IMG/VR virus record: IMGVR_UViG_3300030328_002321
Span: 21,959-85,958 of that record
Reading direction: 5' to 3' (one strand)
DNA length: 64,000 nucleotides
From: a virus
Position numbers and translations under genes: made by a program. Shown in pieces: positions 53,172 through 61,910 of this stretch (position 1 is its first letter; the number at the start of each line of letters is the position of its first letter). The notes under the pieces were generated by a model. It was not told the origin of the DNA. It saw nothing but the letters and a program-made list of their open reading frames with translations, and did no database searches.

Positions 53172-53563
53172 TATTTTTTTCTTTTTTCAAATGACCTTCC
53201 CCCAAAATAGGCTCCAATCACTGTTATTAGTACTAACTGTAAAAGATCTACATATGAGTCTTTTACATTAAAGCGTAAATGTCCTGAATCTATAAATATT
53301 ATTAATACAGTACATATAACTAAAAATATTAAAACCATTGGTCTAACATTTTTACTTAACCATGAATCAGAATTCATATCTGCTTCCCATCGAGATGTTA
53401 CATTTTTTTCCATCTCTGTTTCATAGTTAGCTATTATTTCTTTTATTTTTCTTTGGGCCTCTAACTTCTCTTCTTTTGATGTAGTTAAATTATCTAAAAC
53501 CCCTCCAACATTCTTAACAAGCTCTCCAGCCCCTGAACTAAATATTTTACTTAAAACTCCCAT
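53171..53563 (-). CDS. Holin-like membrane protein (3TM/GTA holin type)
   Basis: A 130-residue protein. It has an amphipathic Gly/Ser-rich start, a charged helical middle (SKEEKLEAQRKIKEIIANYE), then SWLSKNVRPMVLIFLVICTVLIIFI (first clear membrane segment, about 68-92). A second lies near the C-terminus (YVDLLQLVLITVIGAYFGGR). The RPxxLxxLxx membrane entry and the basic end FEKRKK are typical of the phage 3TM holin family. Such holins pierce the inner membrane at lysis. It starts immediately at the stop of the other small membrane gene. Confidence 0.72.
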   Translation of the reverse strand: MGVLSKIFSSGAGELVKNVGGVLDNLTTSKEEKLEAQRKIKEIIANYETEMEKNVTSRWEADMNSDSWLSKNVRPMVLIFLVICTVLIIFIDSGHLRFNVKDSYVDLLQLVLITVIGAYFGGRSFEKRKK

Positions 53564-53775
53564 TATTTCTTAGCAAATTTTTCTAAACCACTTATACCAA
53601 AACATCCAAGAACTACAAATACAAATGAATCATATACAAATTCATTAATTGCTAAATCTCTTCCTAACCATCCTGTTATAAGGTCTACTATCATTATTAA
53701 ACACATTATTGCAAAAGCTATAAAACCTATTATAGACTTTTCATTCCACTCATTATTATCTTTAAATATTTCCAT
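53563..53775 (-). CDS. Small two-helix membrane protein, holin-like
   Basis: A 70-residue protein with two hydrophobic segments (IIGFIAFAIMCLIMIVDLITG, interrupted by a short polar link, and FVYDSFVFVVLGCFGISGL) and a basic tail (EKFAKK). Size and topology fit class II holins. It lies directly before the 3TM holin-type gene (one shared base), so the pair may act as holin and regulator (antiholin). This is inferred from topology and position. Confidence 0.66.
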   Translation of the reverse strand: MEIFKDNNEWNEKSIIGFIAFAIMCLIMIVDLITGWLGRDLAINEFVYDSFVFVVLGCFGISGLEKFAKK

Positions 53776-53787
53776 TATCTTTCTTGT

Positions 53788-54165
53788 TTAAAATTCTTGT
53801 TCAAAATTTATTATTACGTCAACTGTACTGTCTGCATCATTTAATTGCAACATTAAACTAAATTCTTTTGCATTATAATCAACTTCTCTAGGTTCTAAAA
53901 TTAATGTATTATTAGGAGTAATTTCTAAATCTCTCATTATATATAGAGTAGTAATATCAGCTGCTACTGCGTCCCAATTTCCATCTTTTCCAGGAGTATG
54001 AAAAGATTCATTTATTCTTTTTAAATATAAATCTACATATGTAGAATCTGTTGCATGATTATTACATATTGTTAATCCTCTAATATCAATATCTTTTTTT
54101 ATATTTCTTTCTACTAATGTTTGCTCAGTAGTTCCTGTTATATTTTTATGTATATACTCTTTCAT
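53788..54165 (-). CDS. Beta-rich virion appendage protein, unknown
   Basis: A 125-residue beta-rich protein. The strands RGLTICNNHATDSTYVDLYL and, near the C-terminus, STVDVIINFEQEF give a jelly-roll-like impression. There is no signal peptide. It lies between fibre genes and the holin pair, so it is probably a small virion appendage or capsid decoration protein. No family is recognised by name. Confidence 0.62.
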   Translation of the reverse strand: MKEYIHKNITGTTEQTLVERNIKKDIDIRGLTICNNHATDSTYVDLYLKRINESFHTPGKDGNWDAVAADITTLYIMRDLEITPNNTLILEPREVDYNAKEFSLMLQLNDADSTVDVIINFEQEF

Positions 54166-54177
54166 TATTATTATATA

Positions 54178-54420
54178 TTAATCACTTGTTGTATCTTCTA
54201 TATACCATTCACCGTTTACATTATTTAATATTTCTAATATTTCTTCGTAAGTATATTGTGTTTTACCATCTAAAAAGCTAGGCGTATCTCCCGTAAACTT
54301 TACAAAAGTTTTTGTATTGTCTTTGTTCCATCTTAATGTATCTGCAGATGTTTCTTCTACTTTAGAAAAATCTACAGAACTTACATCGCTACTTGTTATT
54401 ATTACGTATTTTCTTGCCAT
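54178..54420 (-). CDS. Small protein between fibre genes, unknown
   Basis: An 80-residue acidic protein with alternating polar and beta segments (KYVIITSSDVSSVDFSKVEE; TFVKFTGDTPSF) and an acidic end. No family is recognised. It starts one base after the LamG-domain fibre gene and ends 12 bp before the next gene. It could be a chaperone or small subunit for the fibre upstream, by position only. Confidence 0.6.
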   Translation of the reverse strand: MARKYVIITSSDVSSVDFSKVEETSADTLRWNKDNTKTFVKFTGDTPSFLDGKTQYTYEEILEILNNVNGEWYIEDTTSD

Positions 54421-54421
54421 A

Positions 54422-55345
54422 TTACGGTGTATCTGAACTATCTATATCTTCAGTGTTATTTATTCTTAATGTTTTGCTATTACCTGAATCATCTGTTAGT
54501 GTAGAATCTTCGTCACTATAAGCTTCCATAGTATAATAAGCTATTAAACCAGAATGTGATTCTTCATCTGCTGGTGATCCTGAATTATATATTGCTGTAA
54601 CTTCAGAAGAAGTTAGTACATCACTAAAGAAAGCTATATCACTCATATGACCATTAAAATAAGCATTACTTTGTATATCGTTTCTACCAATAATAAAACC
54701 AGCATGACCACTTGCATCTGACCAAGTATTACCTATGGCATCTGAATCTGTTTGTGATCCGTCTATATATAATCTAACTATATTATTAGCAGATGTTTTA
54801 GAACCAGATTCCCACGTCATTACAACATGATGCCAAGTATCATCGTTTTCTAAACCGCCTCCAGAGTCAACAACATTTGCAGTACCACCAAACTTAACAT
54901 TACCTCTTATTCTTGCGGCTGCATTATTCCAAAGTAATATAATTTGATTATCAGTACCTTCTTCTGCTTTTATTTGCCATATAAATCCGTTGGCAGACAT
55001 TGAGTCTAATTTAACCCATAAACTAATAGATCCTATAGCCTCTAAATCAGTACCTATATTTCCTGATTGGAAATCTAAATAATCATTAGTACCATCAAAG
55101 TCAAAACTTTTACTGTCAGTGAAAGAAGTAAGATCATGATCATAAGCATAAAACTCAGACATTGCGTGCGGTGTACTACCATCAGGTCTATCACTAGAAG
55201 CGTTAGCTGTGTTAATAGTTGCTACACTGCCATCAGAGCAGTCTCCTAAACTGGCAGTTGTTGTTGCACTAGCATTATATGTATTAGTAGCTAACTCTGC
55301 TCTAATACCAGCTAAACTTAATGTACCACTACTTGGAACAGCCAT
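54422..55345 (-). CDS. LamG/concanavalin-like fibre protein
   Basis: A 307-residue protein. The N-terminal segment (about 1-75, SSGTLSLAGIRAEL ... SDRPDGSTPHAMSEFYAYDH) is the kind seen in marine phage appendage proteins. Then comes a concanavalin/LamG-type jelly roll (about 80-290): SISLWVKLDSMS, TWHHVVMTWESG, RLYIDGSQTDS, MSDIAFFSDVLTSSEVTAIY. Such domains bind carbohydrates, so it is likely a receptor-binding part of the virion. It overlaps the S74 fibre gene by 17 bp. Confidence 0.8.
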   Translation of the reverse strand: MAVPSSGTLSLAGIRAELATNTYNASATTTASLGDCSDGSVATINTANASSDRPDGSTPHAMSEFYAYDHDLTSFTDSKSFDFDGTNDYLDFQSGNIGTDLEAIGSISLWVKLDSMSANGFIWQIKAEEGTDNQIILLWNNAAARIRGNVKFGGTANVVDSGGGLENDDTWHHVVMTWESGSKTSANNIVRLYIDGSQTDSDAIGNTWSDASGHAGFIIGRNDIQSNAYFNGHMSDIAFFSDVLTSSEVTAIYNSGSPADEESHSGLIAYYTMEAYSDEDSTLTDDSGNSKTLRINNTEDIDSSDTP

Positions 55346-57884
55346 TACACATTTCTTTTAATTCATCAATTTGTTTTTGTTGGTCTTTAATAGCTTCTAT
55401 TAAATAGCCTACTAAGTTACCATAAGCAACTCCTTTATAGTTACCATCATCTATAACTAACTCTGGAGCAACTTTTTCTATCTCTTGTGCTATAACACCA
55501 GAACTAGCTTTACCTGTATCTATACGGTCAAAACTAACACCTCGCATTTCTAAAACTTTTTTACCATCTAAAGTTTTAACATTTTCTTTTAGTTTTTCAT
55601 CAGAATAAGCTATTACATCTGCAGAACCTGTTATTGTACCTGCAGCAGTTAAAAGACCTTGTACAGCTGTAACTGATGCTGCACCTCTTCCTATCTCTAC
55701 ATCAACCTCATTATCAACGCTACCACCAGTTAATTTAAGACCAGTATTTTGACCACCATCATGACTAGCTACAACAAAGTTCATTTGCCCAGATTCTTGA
55801 CCAGAGGTTGCATCATGTATTTCTGTTAGTATTTTACCGTATATCTGTTCGCTTGGTGTACCATCGTCATAACCCCAAAATTCTATTTCACCAATATTAT
55901 CTCCATCTACCGCATCTACGCCTCTATGTTTTTTAAATGTAAGTCTCGCTCCTTGAGCATCGTTTGTAGTGTTTTGAATAATTACATTTGGATCATCAGC
56001 ATTAGCAGAGGAAAAAGTAACAGTATCTCCATTTACTGTTAAGTCACCAGTTATAGTTTTATTACCAGATGTTAAAGCTGTAGCAGTTGCAGCATTACCA
56101 GTAGTATTCTGATTACCTTCAGCATTTACACCTGGAAGAGTAATATTACCAGTTCCATCAAAACTTACACCACCAATAGTTCTAGCTGTTGCTAATGCAG
56201 TAGCAGTAGCAGCCTTTCCAGAATAACCAGCAGATGTTATTGTTCCTAATGAAGAACCAGCATCTGCAAACGTAATTGTACCACCATCAGCGTTAAGTTC
56301 TATATTACCATCTACATCTAAAGTAAAATGAGCGGCAGCAGCGGCCGCATCAACAGTTGTAAGAGTAGTTGCACCGTGTGTAGTTACGCTTATATCACAG
56401 TAATCACTAGAAGAATCACCACCGTCTTCAAATAGTCTAAAACCAGTACTACCACCACTTTCAGCATAAAAATGAGCATAAGTAGCAGTACCATTTTTAA
56501 AAGAAGTATATTCTCCGTCCTCCATTTCAATATTAACACCAGCCGCAGCATCTAATGTAATATTACCATCAGCGGCTACTTCAAAGTGACCAAGGGCCCC
56601 ACCACCATCAGTTGTAGTAAGAGTTGTTGCTCCATTTGCACCAGTAACTATAGTAAACGTATCACTAGTATCACCTGTTATTGTCAGTGTTTTAGCATTA
56701 AGATTAATATCATCAACTGTTAAAGCAGTAAGAGTTCCTAATGATGTTATATTTGTTTGTGCTGCAGTAGCTAACGTTCCTGTAATGTTATTAGCAAATG
56801 TCCAAGTCTCATCGTCTAAAGCATTTTTTAAAGCTGTCATAGTAGTAACACCAGTACCACCATTACCAACTGCTAAAGTACCTGTAACACCAGGAGTACA
56901 ATTAGCAGCTCCAGTAAAACCAGCTGTACTTGTACTTGCTAGATTTGTTCGGAAAGTTCTTGATGTAGCTAATGCAGTTGCTGTACTAGCATTACCTGCA
57001 AAAGTATCACATGTTAAAGTAGCAGTACTTGGATTATAAAGAAGATCACCGTCAGTCTCTAGACCTAAATTACCACCATCTGTATCACCACCTGCAACAA
57101 ATACAAGTGGATTAGTTTCATTAGTACTTTCGTTATCTGTAATTGTAACTGTAGTTGCTACAGAAGCTGTACCTACAAGATCTCCAGTAAATCTAGTTGA
57201 TGTTAGATTACCATTTGAAGGATTATAAGTAAGACCCGTATCAGTTTCAATACCTTGAGTTCCTGTAGCACCATCAACAAACGTTGGGTATACAGTTTCG
57301 TTTGTGCTATTATTAGCCGATGCAGTAACGTTAGTTGCCTCAGTTGCAGTAGCAGCGTTACCAGTGCAAGAGCCTGATGATCCGGAAGCGTTTCCTGTTA
57401 CATCTCCTGTTATATCTCCTACAAAAGTAGCAGCTAGATTACCACCAGCAACAGTTAAAGTATTACTACTATGTGTTAAGGTAACATCACCATTATTAAA
57501 GTTAACAACACTGCCTGATGCTAAAAAAAGATCAGACCACATTTTACTTGTAGATCCAAGAGCAACACCATCACTAGTTCCGGGTATAGCAGGAACATTA
57601 AACTCACATTTAGAGCTGTCCATAGTTATCCTAGTGCTACCAGCTGTTCTTAAAGATAAATCAGAATTACCACCAACAATTAAGTGATTACCACTTGTAG
57701 CACCTTCAATAACAGAGTTAGTGTGGCCAAAAGTTATTGTGTAGTCTGCTTTCATTACTAGACTATCAGCTCCATTTACCCTATATGTTATTTGATTATC
57801 TGTAGTAAAATCTAAAAGATTATCTGCGTCTCTACCAAACTTAATAGTACCAAGAAGATTACTTAAATACTTTATTGTACTCAT
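55329..57884 (-). CDS. Tail fibre with C-terminal S74 self-cleaving chaperone
   Basis: An 851-residue fibre. A phage-tail-like repeat region (about 130-640) has modules such as GNASGSSGSCTGNAATATE, ATALATARTIGGVSFDGTGN and TITDNESTNETNPLVF. The C-terminus (about 760-851) is a peptidase S74 intramolecular chaperone: SDEKLKENVKTLDGKKVLEM, SGVIAQEIEKVAPE, then GVAYGNLVGYLIEAIKDQQK. Such chaperones trimerise the fibre and then cut themselves off at a Ser near SDEKLKE. It is probably a side or tip fibre for host recognition. It shares modules with the fibre at 58227-60800. Confidence 0.88.
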   Translation of the reverse strand: MSTIKYLSNLLGTIKFGRDADNLLDFTTDNQITYRVNGADSLVMKADYTITFGHTNSVIEGATSGNHLIVGGNSDLSLRTAGSTRITMDSSKCEFNVPAIPGTSDGVALGSTSKMWSDLFLASGSVVNFNNGDVTLTHSSNTLTVAGGNLAATFVGDITGDVTGNASGSSGSCTGNAATATEATNVTASANNSTNETVYPTFVDGATGTQGIETDTGLTYNPSNGNLTSTRFTGDLVGTASVATTVTITDNESTNETNPLVFVAGGDTDGGNLGLETDGDLLYNPSTATLTCDTFAGNASTATALATSRTFRTNLASTSTAGFTGAANCTPGVTGTLAVGNGGTGVTTMTALKNALDDETWTFANNITGTLATAAQTNITSLGTLTALTVDDINLNAKTLTITGDTSDTFTIVTGANGATTLTTTDGGGALGHFEVAADGNITLDAAAGVNIEMEDGEYTSFKNGTATYAHFYAESGGSTGFRLFEDGGDSSSDYCDISVTTHGATTLTTVDAAAAAAHFTLDVDGNIELNADGGTITFADAGSSLGTITSAGYSGKAATATALATARTIGGVSFDGTGNITLPGVNAEGNQNTTGNAATATALTSGNKTITGDLTVNGDTVTFSSANADDPNVIIQNTTNDAQGARLTFKKHRGVDAVDGDNIGEIEFWGYDDGTPSEQIYGKILTEIHDATSGQESGQMNFVVASHDGGQNTGLKLTGGSVDNEVDVEIGRGAASVTAVQGLLTAAGTITGSADVIAYSDEKLKENVKTLDGKKVLEMRGVSFDRIDTGKASSGVIAQEIEKVAPELVIDDGNYKGVAYGNLVGYLIEAIKDQQKQIDELKEMCNGCSK

Positions 57885-57898
57885 TTAATTTTTTTTAA

Positions 57899-58201
57899 TT
57901 ACACATCGGTCATTGAATCGTAGTCAGACAAAGTCTTCATATTATTATAAGATTGTCTTACAAGGTTTTGCCCCGCAGTGTTCGCAACTGAGGGGGTAAA
58001 TATAAATTCTTTTTGATCATAATTATTATTAGGATCTGCATTATAAACAGCCTCATCTTTGTAGAATTTTACTAAGTATTGAGCTGATAAAGTTTTTACT
58101 CCCTCTGCACTATAATCAGCATAGTGAATTGCCCTTACAATAACAGCATGTGCTTCACCAATTGTTATTCCTTTATGTGTTAATTCTCCTTTTAAAGCCA
58201 T
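57899..58201 (-). CDS. Small virion-associated protein between fibres
   Basis: A 100-residue protein, beta-rich in the first half (GELTHKGITIGEAHAVIVRA) and polar later. There is no signal peptide and no family I can name. It is placed between two long fibre genes, 14 bp from the downstream one, which makes a fibre accessory or adaptor role plausible. Confidence 0.64.
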   Translation of the reverse strand: MALKGELTHKGITIGEAHAVIVRAIHYADYSAEGVKTLSAQYLVKFYKDEAVYNADPNNNYDQKEFIFTPSVANTAGQNLVRQSYNNMKTLSDYDSMTDV

Positions 58202-58226
58202 TTTAATTTTTATTTAGTTAAACTTA

Positions 58227-60800
58227 TTAGTCTACTTTAGTTATTAATACTGTTATGTCACCAGATGCTGCAGCCGCGTTAGTATCGATTGTAACAGTAT
58301 TTGCATCTGTTCTAACTACTTGTGCATAAACAGTTTCATAAGAACTTGAATCATATAATTGTACAATAACATCTCTTGTTCCTAAACTGTGTGTAACAGC
58401 TATGTCTAAATCACTACCATCACCGATTGTAGTTTTATAACTTCTAGCAGCTAAGTTACCTGGAGTAAGAACTACTGTGTCACTTGATCCAGCTAATGCT
58501 TCAGCATCAGAAGCGTAAGCAACTCCTAAATTTGTTCTTGCATCAGCAGCGCTTGAAGCTCCCGTACCACCATGAGCTACTGCAACATCAGTTGCTGCCC
58601 AAGTACCAGTTGTAATTGTACCTGTTGTAACAAGTGAAGTATTACCTGCTGTAGGTCCAACTCCTATACTTGTTCTTAACGTTGCACCACTTTCTGCTAC
58701 AGGATCTGTAGTTCCATCTCCAACAATCATTTCACCATCTGCTAAAACAGCCATTGCTGTTACAGCCCCAGTTCCAGATCCTAATAGTATACCACCATCT
58801 GTTAGAGATGTTGCGCCTGTACCACCTTTAGCTACAGTTACTGTATCAGATAAGGTAGATCCTGCAGCTGTTACCGTAATATTTCCGGTTCCATCAAAAC
58901 TAACTCCATTTATATTTCTGGCAGTAGCCAAAGCTGTAGCCGTAGCTGCATTTCCAGAAGTATCTTGACTACCTGAAGTGTTTACACCTGGTAAATTAAT
59001 ATTCCCTGTACCATCAAATGATACGCCTCCAATATTTCTTGCAGTTGCCAAGGCTGTTGCTGTATCTGCATTACCAGTTAAATCACCAGTTACATCTCCT
59101 GTAAGAGTTCCTAATCTAAGATTACCATAAGTAAATCCTGATGATGTATCTACTGTAGTTGTTGGAGCTGCATGACTATTACCAGATGTTGCAAATAATT
59201 TCCAAGTATTAGAATCACTAGCATCTCTAAAGAGTCCAGTGTATTTAGCTCCAGATGATGTATATTTTGCATAGAAACCAACATCCACAGAATCAGCACC
59301 ATTTCCACTAGCTAATACAATTAAAGGATCTTCTACACTTAATGTAGCAGTATTAACTGTAGTTGTATCTCCTGATACAATTAAATCTCCAGTTACTGTT
59401 AAGTCATTACCTATTGTTACTACATCATTACTATCACCAATAGTTACTGCATTAGATCCAAAACCACCAGCTAAAGCTGTTTTTAGATTTGCAACAGAAA
59501 CATCGTCGTTAGCAGTACCAGCTATTGAGATACCTCCATCTGAATTTGTTATTGTAATATTTGAGCCAGCTGTTAAAGTTGCAACTGCTGGACCTGAAGA
59601 GCCACCAATTAATAGTTGACCACTAGTTGTCATAGCTACTGCAGCTAAAGTATCTGTTCCACTGTCTTGTGTTATAATAACAGATTTGTCTGCAAAAGAA
59701 GTAGCTCCAGTACCACCTTTTGCAACTGTAACTGTATCACTTAAAGTAGAACCAGCGGCTGTAACTGTAATATTACCAGTACCATCGAAAGAAACTCCGT
59801 TTATGTTTCTACCGGTAGCTAGTGCCGTAGCGGTTGCTGCATTACCTGTACATGAACCTGAAGACCCAGAAGCATTACCTGTAACGTTACCTGTTAAATT
59901 ACCAGCAAAAGCCGTTGCTGTTATTTTTCCTGTTGAAGGGTTATAGTGTGCATTGCCATCTGTTTCTAATCCTAAGTTACCACCATCAACATCACCGCCT
60001 GCGACGAATACAATTGGATTATCTTCATCTGTAGATTCATTATCAGTAATTGTTACTGTTGTTGCCACTGTAGCTGTTGATGCAGTTCCTGTTACGTTAC
60101 CTGTTAAGTTACCTGTGAATGCTGTTGCTGCTAAAGTACCAGAAGACGGGTTGTAAGTTAAATCACCATCAGATTCTAATCCTAAATTACCTCCAGTTTT
60201 AGCACCTCCAGCAGTAAAAATTACCGCGTTAGTTTCATTTGTGCTTTCATTATCTGTAATAGTTACAGTTGTAGCAACAGTTGCAGTATCCGCATTACCT
60301 TCTAATGCTCCATCAAACTTAGTAGCTTCTATTTCCCCTGATGCTTTAAATACTACACCATCATTAGCGCTTACTCTAAAAGTTATTTCATTATCAGTAC
60401 CAAACTTAATTAAATTATCATTTCCTCTACCAATATTTAAACTAGTGTTTGTTATAGATGTAATACCAGTTTGTGCCGCTGTTACAGCTACGTCATTTGT
60501 ATTGACTGTTATACCAGTACCAGCCCCAACAGTTACAGTTGCGGATCCAGAAGTTGCACCGCCTGTTAAACCATTACCTGCAACTACAGCAGTAATGTCA
60601 CCGGATGCTGATGAGAAAGTAACCCAATCTGATCCATCATAAAACTTTACTACATTACTTGAACTGTTATAGTATAATTGTCCTTCAACACCTGTTGGAT
60701 CTGAACTTAAGTGTTGTAGCTTCATATTAAGAAGCTGATTATCGTTTAGATCTATGTTACCACTTACATCTAAATCTACTAAAAATTTTAATTCTGCCAT
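58227..60800 (-). CDS. Long tail fibre with phage-tail repeats
   Basis: An 857-residue fibre. The N-terminal part (about 1-60, LDVSGNIDLNDNQLLNMKLQ and GQLYYNSSSNVVKFYDGSDW) is the common attachment segment of marine phage fibres. Repeat modules such as GNADTATALATARNIGGVSF and TVAKGGTGATS recur several times (about 160-760). The C-terminal domain (about 790-857) contains TIGDGSDLDIAVTHSLGTRD and ends VTIDTNAAAASGDITVLITK, a tip domain also seen in the gene at 60828. Function: host binding. Long plus-strand frames opposite the repeats are shadows. Confidence 0.84.
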   Translation of the reverse strand: MAELKFLVDLDVSGNIDLNDNQLLNMKLQHLSSDPTGVEGQLYYNSSSNVVKFYDGSDWVTFSSASGDITAVVAGNGLTGGATSGSATVTVGAGTGITVNTNDVAVTAAQTGITSITNTSLNIGRGNDNLIKFGTDNEITFRVSANDGVVFKASGEIEATKFDGALEGNADTATVATTVTITDNESTNETNAVIFTAGGAKTGGNLGLESDGDLTYNPSSGTLAATAFTGNLTGNVTGTASTATVATTVTITDNESTDEDNPIVFVAGGDVDGGNLGLETDGNAHYNPSTGKITATAFAGNLTGNVTGNASGSSGSCTGNAATATALATGRNINGVSFDGTGNITVTAAGSTLSDTVTVAKGGTGATSFADKSVIITQDSGTDTLAAVAMTTSGQLLIGGSSGPAVATLTAGSNITITNSDGGISIAGTANDDVSVANLKTALAGGFGSNAVTIGDSNDVVTIGNDLTVTGDLIVSGDTTTVNTATLSVEDPLIVLASGNGADSVDVGFYAKYTSSGAKYTGLFRDASDSNTWKLFATSGNSHAAPTTTVDTSSGFTYGNLRLGTLTGDVTGDLTGNADTATALATARNIGGVSFDGTGNINLPGVNTSGSQDTSGNAATATALATARNINGVSFDGTGNITVTAAGSTLSDTVTVAKGGTGATSLTDGGILLGSGTGAVTAMAVLADGEMIVGDGTTDPVAESGATLRTSIGVGPTAGNTSLVTTGTITTGTWAATDVAVAHGGTGASSAADARTNLGVAYASDAEALAGSSDTVVLTPGNLAARSYKTTIGDGSDLDIAVTHSLGTRDVIVQLYDSSSYETVYAQVVRTDANTVTIDTNAAAASGDITVLITKVD

Positions 60801-60827
60801 TGTTTTTTTATTTTATATTTTATATTT

Positions 60828-61073
60828 TTAATTAAAGAAAGCTTTTCCTGAGAAAGAACCTTCAAAGTCTAGTGTAACTTGGTTGTCACTGTTATATGTA
60901 ACTTGACCTATTACCACTTCATTAGCGGAGTTAATAACTGTCACAGAACATTTTTTATTTAAATTATGTGTTACAACCCATTGTGCAGCCGGTGAACCTT
61001 GTGTGTGCACATAATTTGCATCTGTAGTATAAATATTATTTGTTAGCTTCTGCTGTTTAATCCACTTTGCCAT
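60828..61073 (-). CDS. Small fibre-tip domain protein
   Basis: An 81-residue protein almost entirely made of one beta domain: AAQWVVTHNLNKKCSVTVIN, then a turn and QVTLDFEGSFSGKAFFN. The plan (aromatic-xVxHNLxxxxxVxV ... VTxxFxxxxSGxAxxN) is a fibre-tip fold common in marine phages and repeats the C-terminal domain of the long fibre next to it. It may add to the fibre tip or act as a stand-alone decoration. It lies 1 bp from the DUF5675-like gene upstream. Confidence 0.7.
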   Translation of the reverse strand: MAKWIKQQKLTNNIYTTDANYVHTQGSPAAQWVVTHNLNKKCSVTVINSANEVVIGQVTYNSDNQVTLDFEGSFSGKAFFN

Positions 61074-61074
61074 C

Positions 61075-61536
61075 TTAATCTAAGTCTATATATTGTATTG
61101 TTACTCCTTCATTTTCTACTGCTTCTGCTATAGAAGGATAAATTCTTTTATAGGCATTGCCAGAGCTACCTATAAATCCATTTTTGTTTATTTGGTTATT
61201 TTCCTGACTATCACCCACAAGTAAACACCCTGCAGTATGCTCATCAGAATTGCCAACATGAATGAGAATGTACTCAAAACCAGGTACATCAATGATATGC
61301 AGCATACCCCTATGAATACTAGAATATTTCTTACCATATCTTTTATTGAATCCTCCTTCATTTCTTAATTTTATAGTATACGTTCCAGCTGGTATTCTAG
61401 TTTCTTTACTTTTTTTAGTTTCTCTGTACTCATCTTCTAAAGTATAAGCAAGAAACTTTATACCATCTGTTACATCTAATAATAGTCCATTAGTAGAATC
61501 AGACTCACTACTGAATCTTAATACTTGTAATTTCAT
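61075..61536 (-). CDS. DUF5675-like protein, candidate peptidoglycan-active enzyme
   Basis: A 153-residue protein fitting DUF5675: YTLEDEYRETKKSKETRIPAGTYTIKLRN in pieces, FEYILIHVGNSDEHTAGCLLVG (His, then H-T-A-G-C with Cys about 119), then a C-terminal helix. The HxxxGC(L/I)xxG arrangement recalls L,D-transpeptidase-type active sites. Many phages carry this domain among tail or lysis genes. It may act on peptidoglycan during entry or lysis, but the family function is not established. Confidence 0.7.
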   Translation of the reverse strand: MKLQVLRFSSESDSTNGLLLDVTDGIKFLAYTLEDEYRETKKSKETRIPAGTYTIKLRNEGGFNKRYGKKYSSIHRGMLHIIDVPGFEYILIHVGNSDEHTAGCLLVGDSQENNQINKNGFIGSSGNAYKRIYPSIAEAVENEGVTIQYIDLD

Positions 61537-61538
61537 AT

Positions 61539-61901
61539 TTATGCTTTTTTCCAGTATGCGTACTCTACATTACAAGTAGCAGTATCTGCTCTAGCTTCTA
61601 AACCAGCTCCGTCATTTATAGCAAAGAAAGTAAATTCTCCTGGACCTACTCTAGCATATTGTACACTAGCTGTAGTTTGAAGAACAACGAAATTTGTTGC
61701 ATCTAAATTTTTAAAGTAAAAATAGAATACTCCACTTGTTCCTTCATCTACTAATTCTTGGTTGTCAGCTGTTGTTATTGCTGTTCTAGACAATCCTACA
61801 CTAGGCGTAGTTGTTGACGCAGTATTTGTAACAGTAAGATTTAAAGCATCGCTTGAAATATTACTACTAGATAATGTTAATTTTGCTGTTAATGTTGCCA
61901 T
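61539..61901 (-). CDS. Small beta-rich virion protein
   Basis: A 120-residue, Thr/Ser/Ala-rich beta protein (TAKLTLSSSNISSDALNLTV; FYFYFKNLDATNFVVLQTTA) ending in YAYWKKA. It resembles short decoration or appendage proteins of marine phages and has no signal peptide. It begins the run of genes after the long GC-repeat protein, 9 bp after its stop. Role unknown beyond probable virion structure. Confidence 0.64.
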   Translation of the reverse strand: MATLTAKLTLSSSNISSDALNLTVTNTASTTTPSVGLSRTAITTADNQELVDEGTSGVFYFYFKNLDATNFVVLQTTASVQYARVGPGEFTFFAINDGAGLEARADTATCNVEYAYWKKA

Positions 61902-61910
61902 AATTTTTAT

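Larger units (their letters stand above)
55329..60800 (-). repeat. Shared phage-tail repeat modules in two fibre genes
   Basis: Short modules (GNAATATALAT, GGVSFDGTGNIT, VTITDNEST(N/D)E, GGNLGLE(T/S)DG, TVAKGGTGATS, in part) recur within and between the fibre genes at 55329-57884 and 58227-60800. DNA similarity between the copies would allow recombination and domain swapping between fibres. Confidence 0.72.

Noticed and set aside
56785-60642. Long plus-strand ORFs opposite the fibre genes
   Set aside because: Val/Ala/Pro-rich antisense shadows of fibre repeats without homology-like features.
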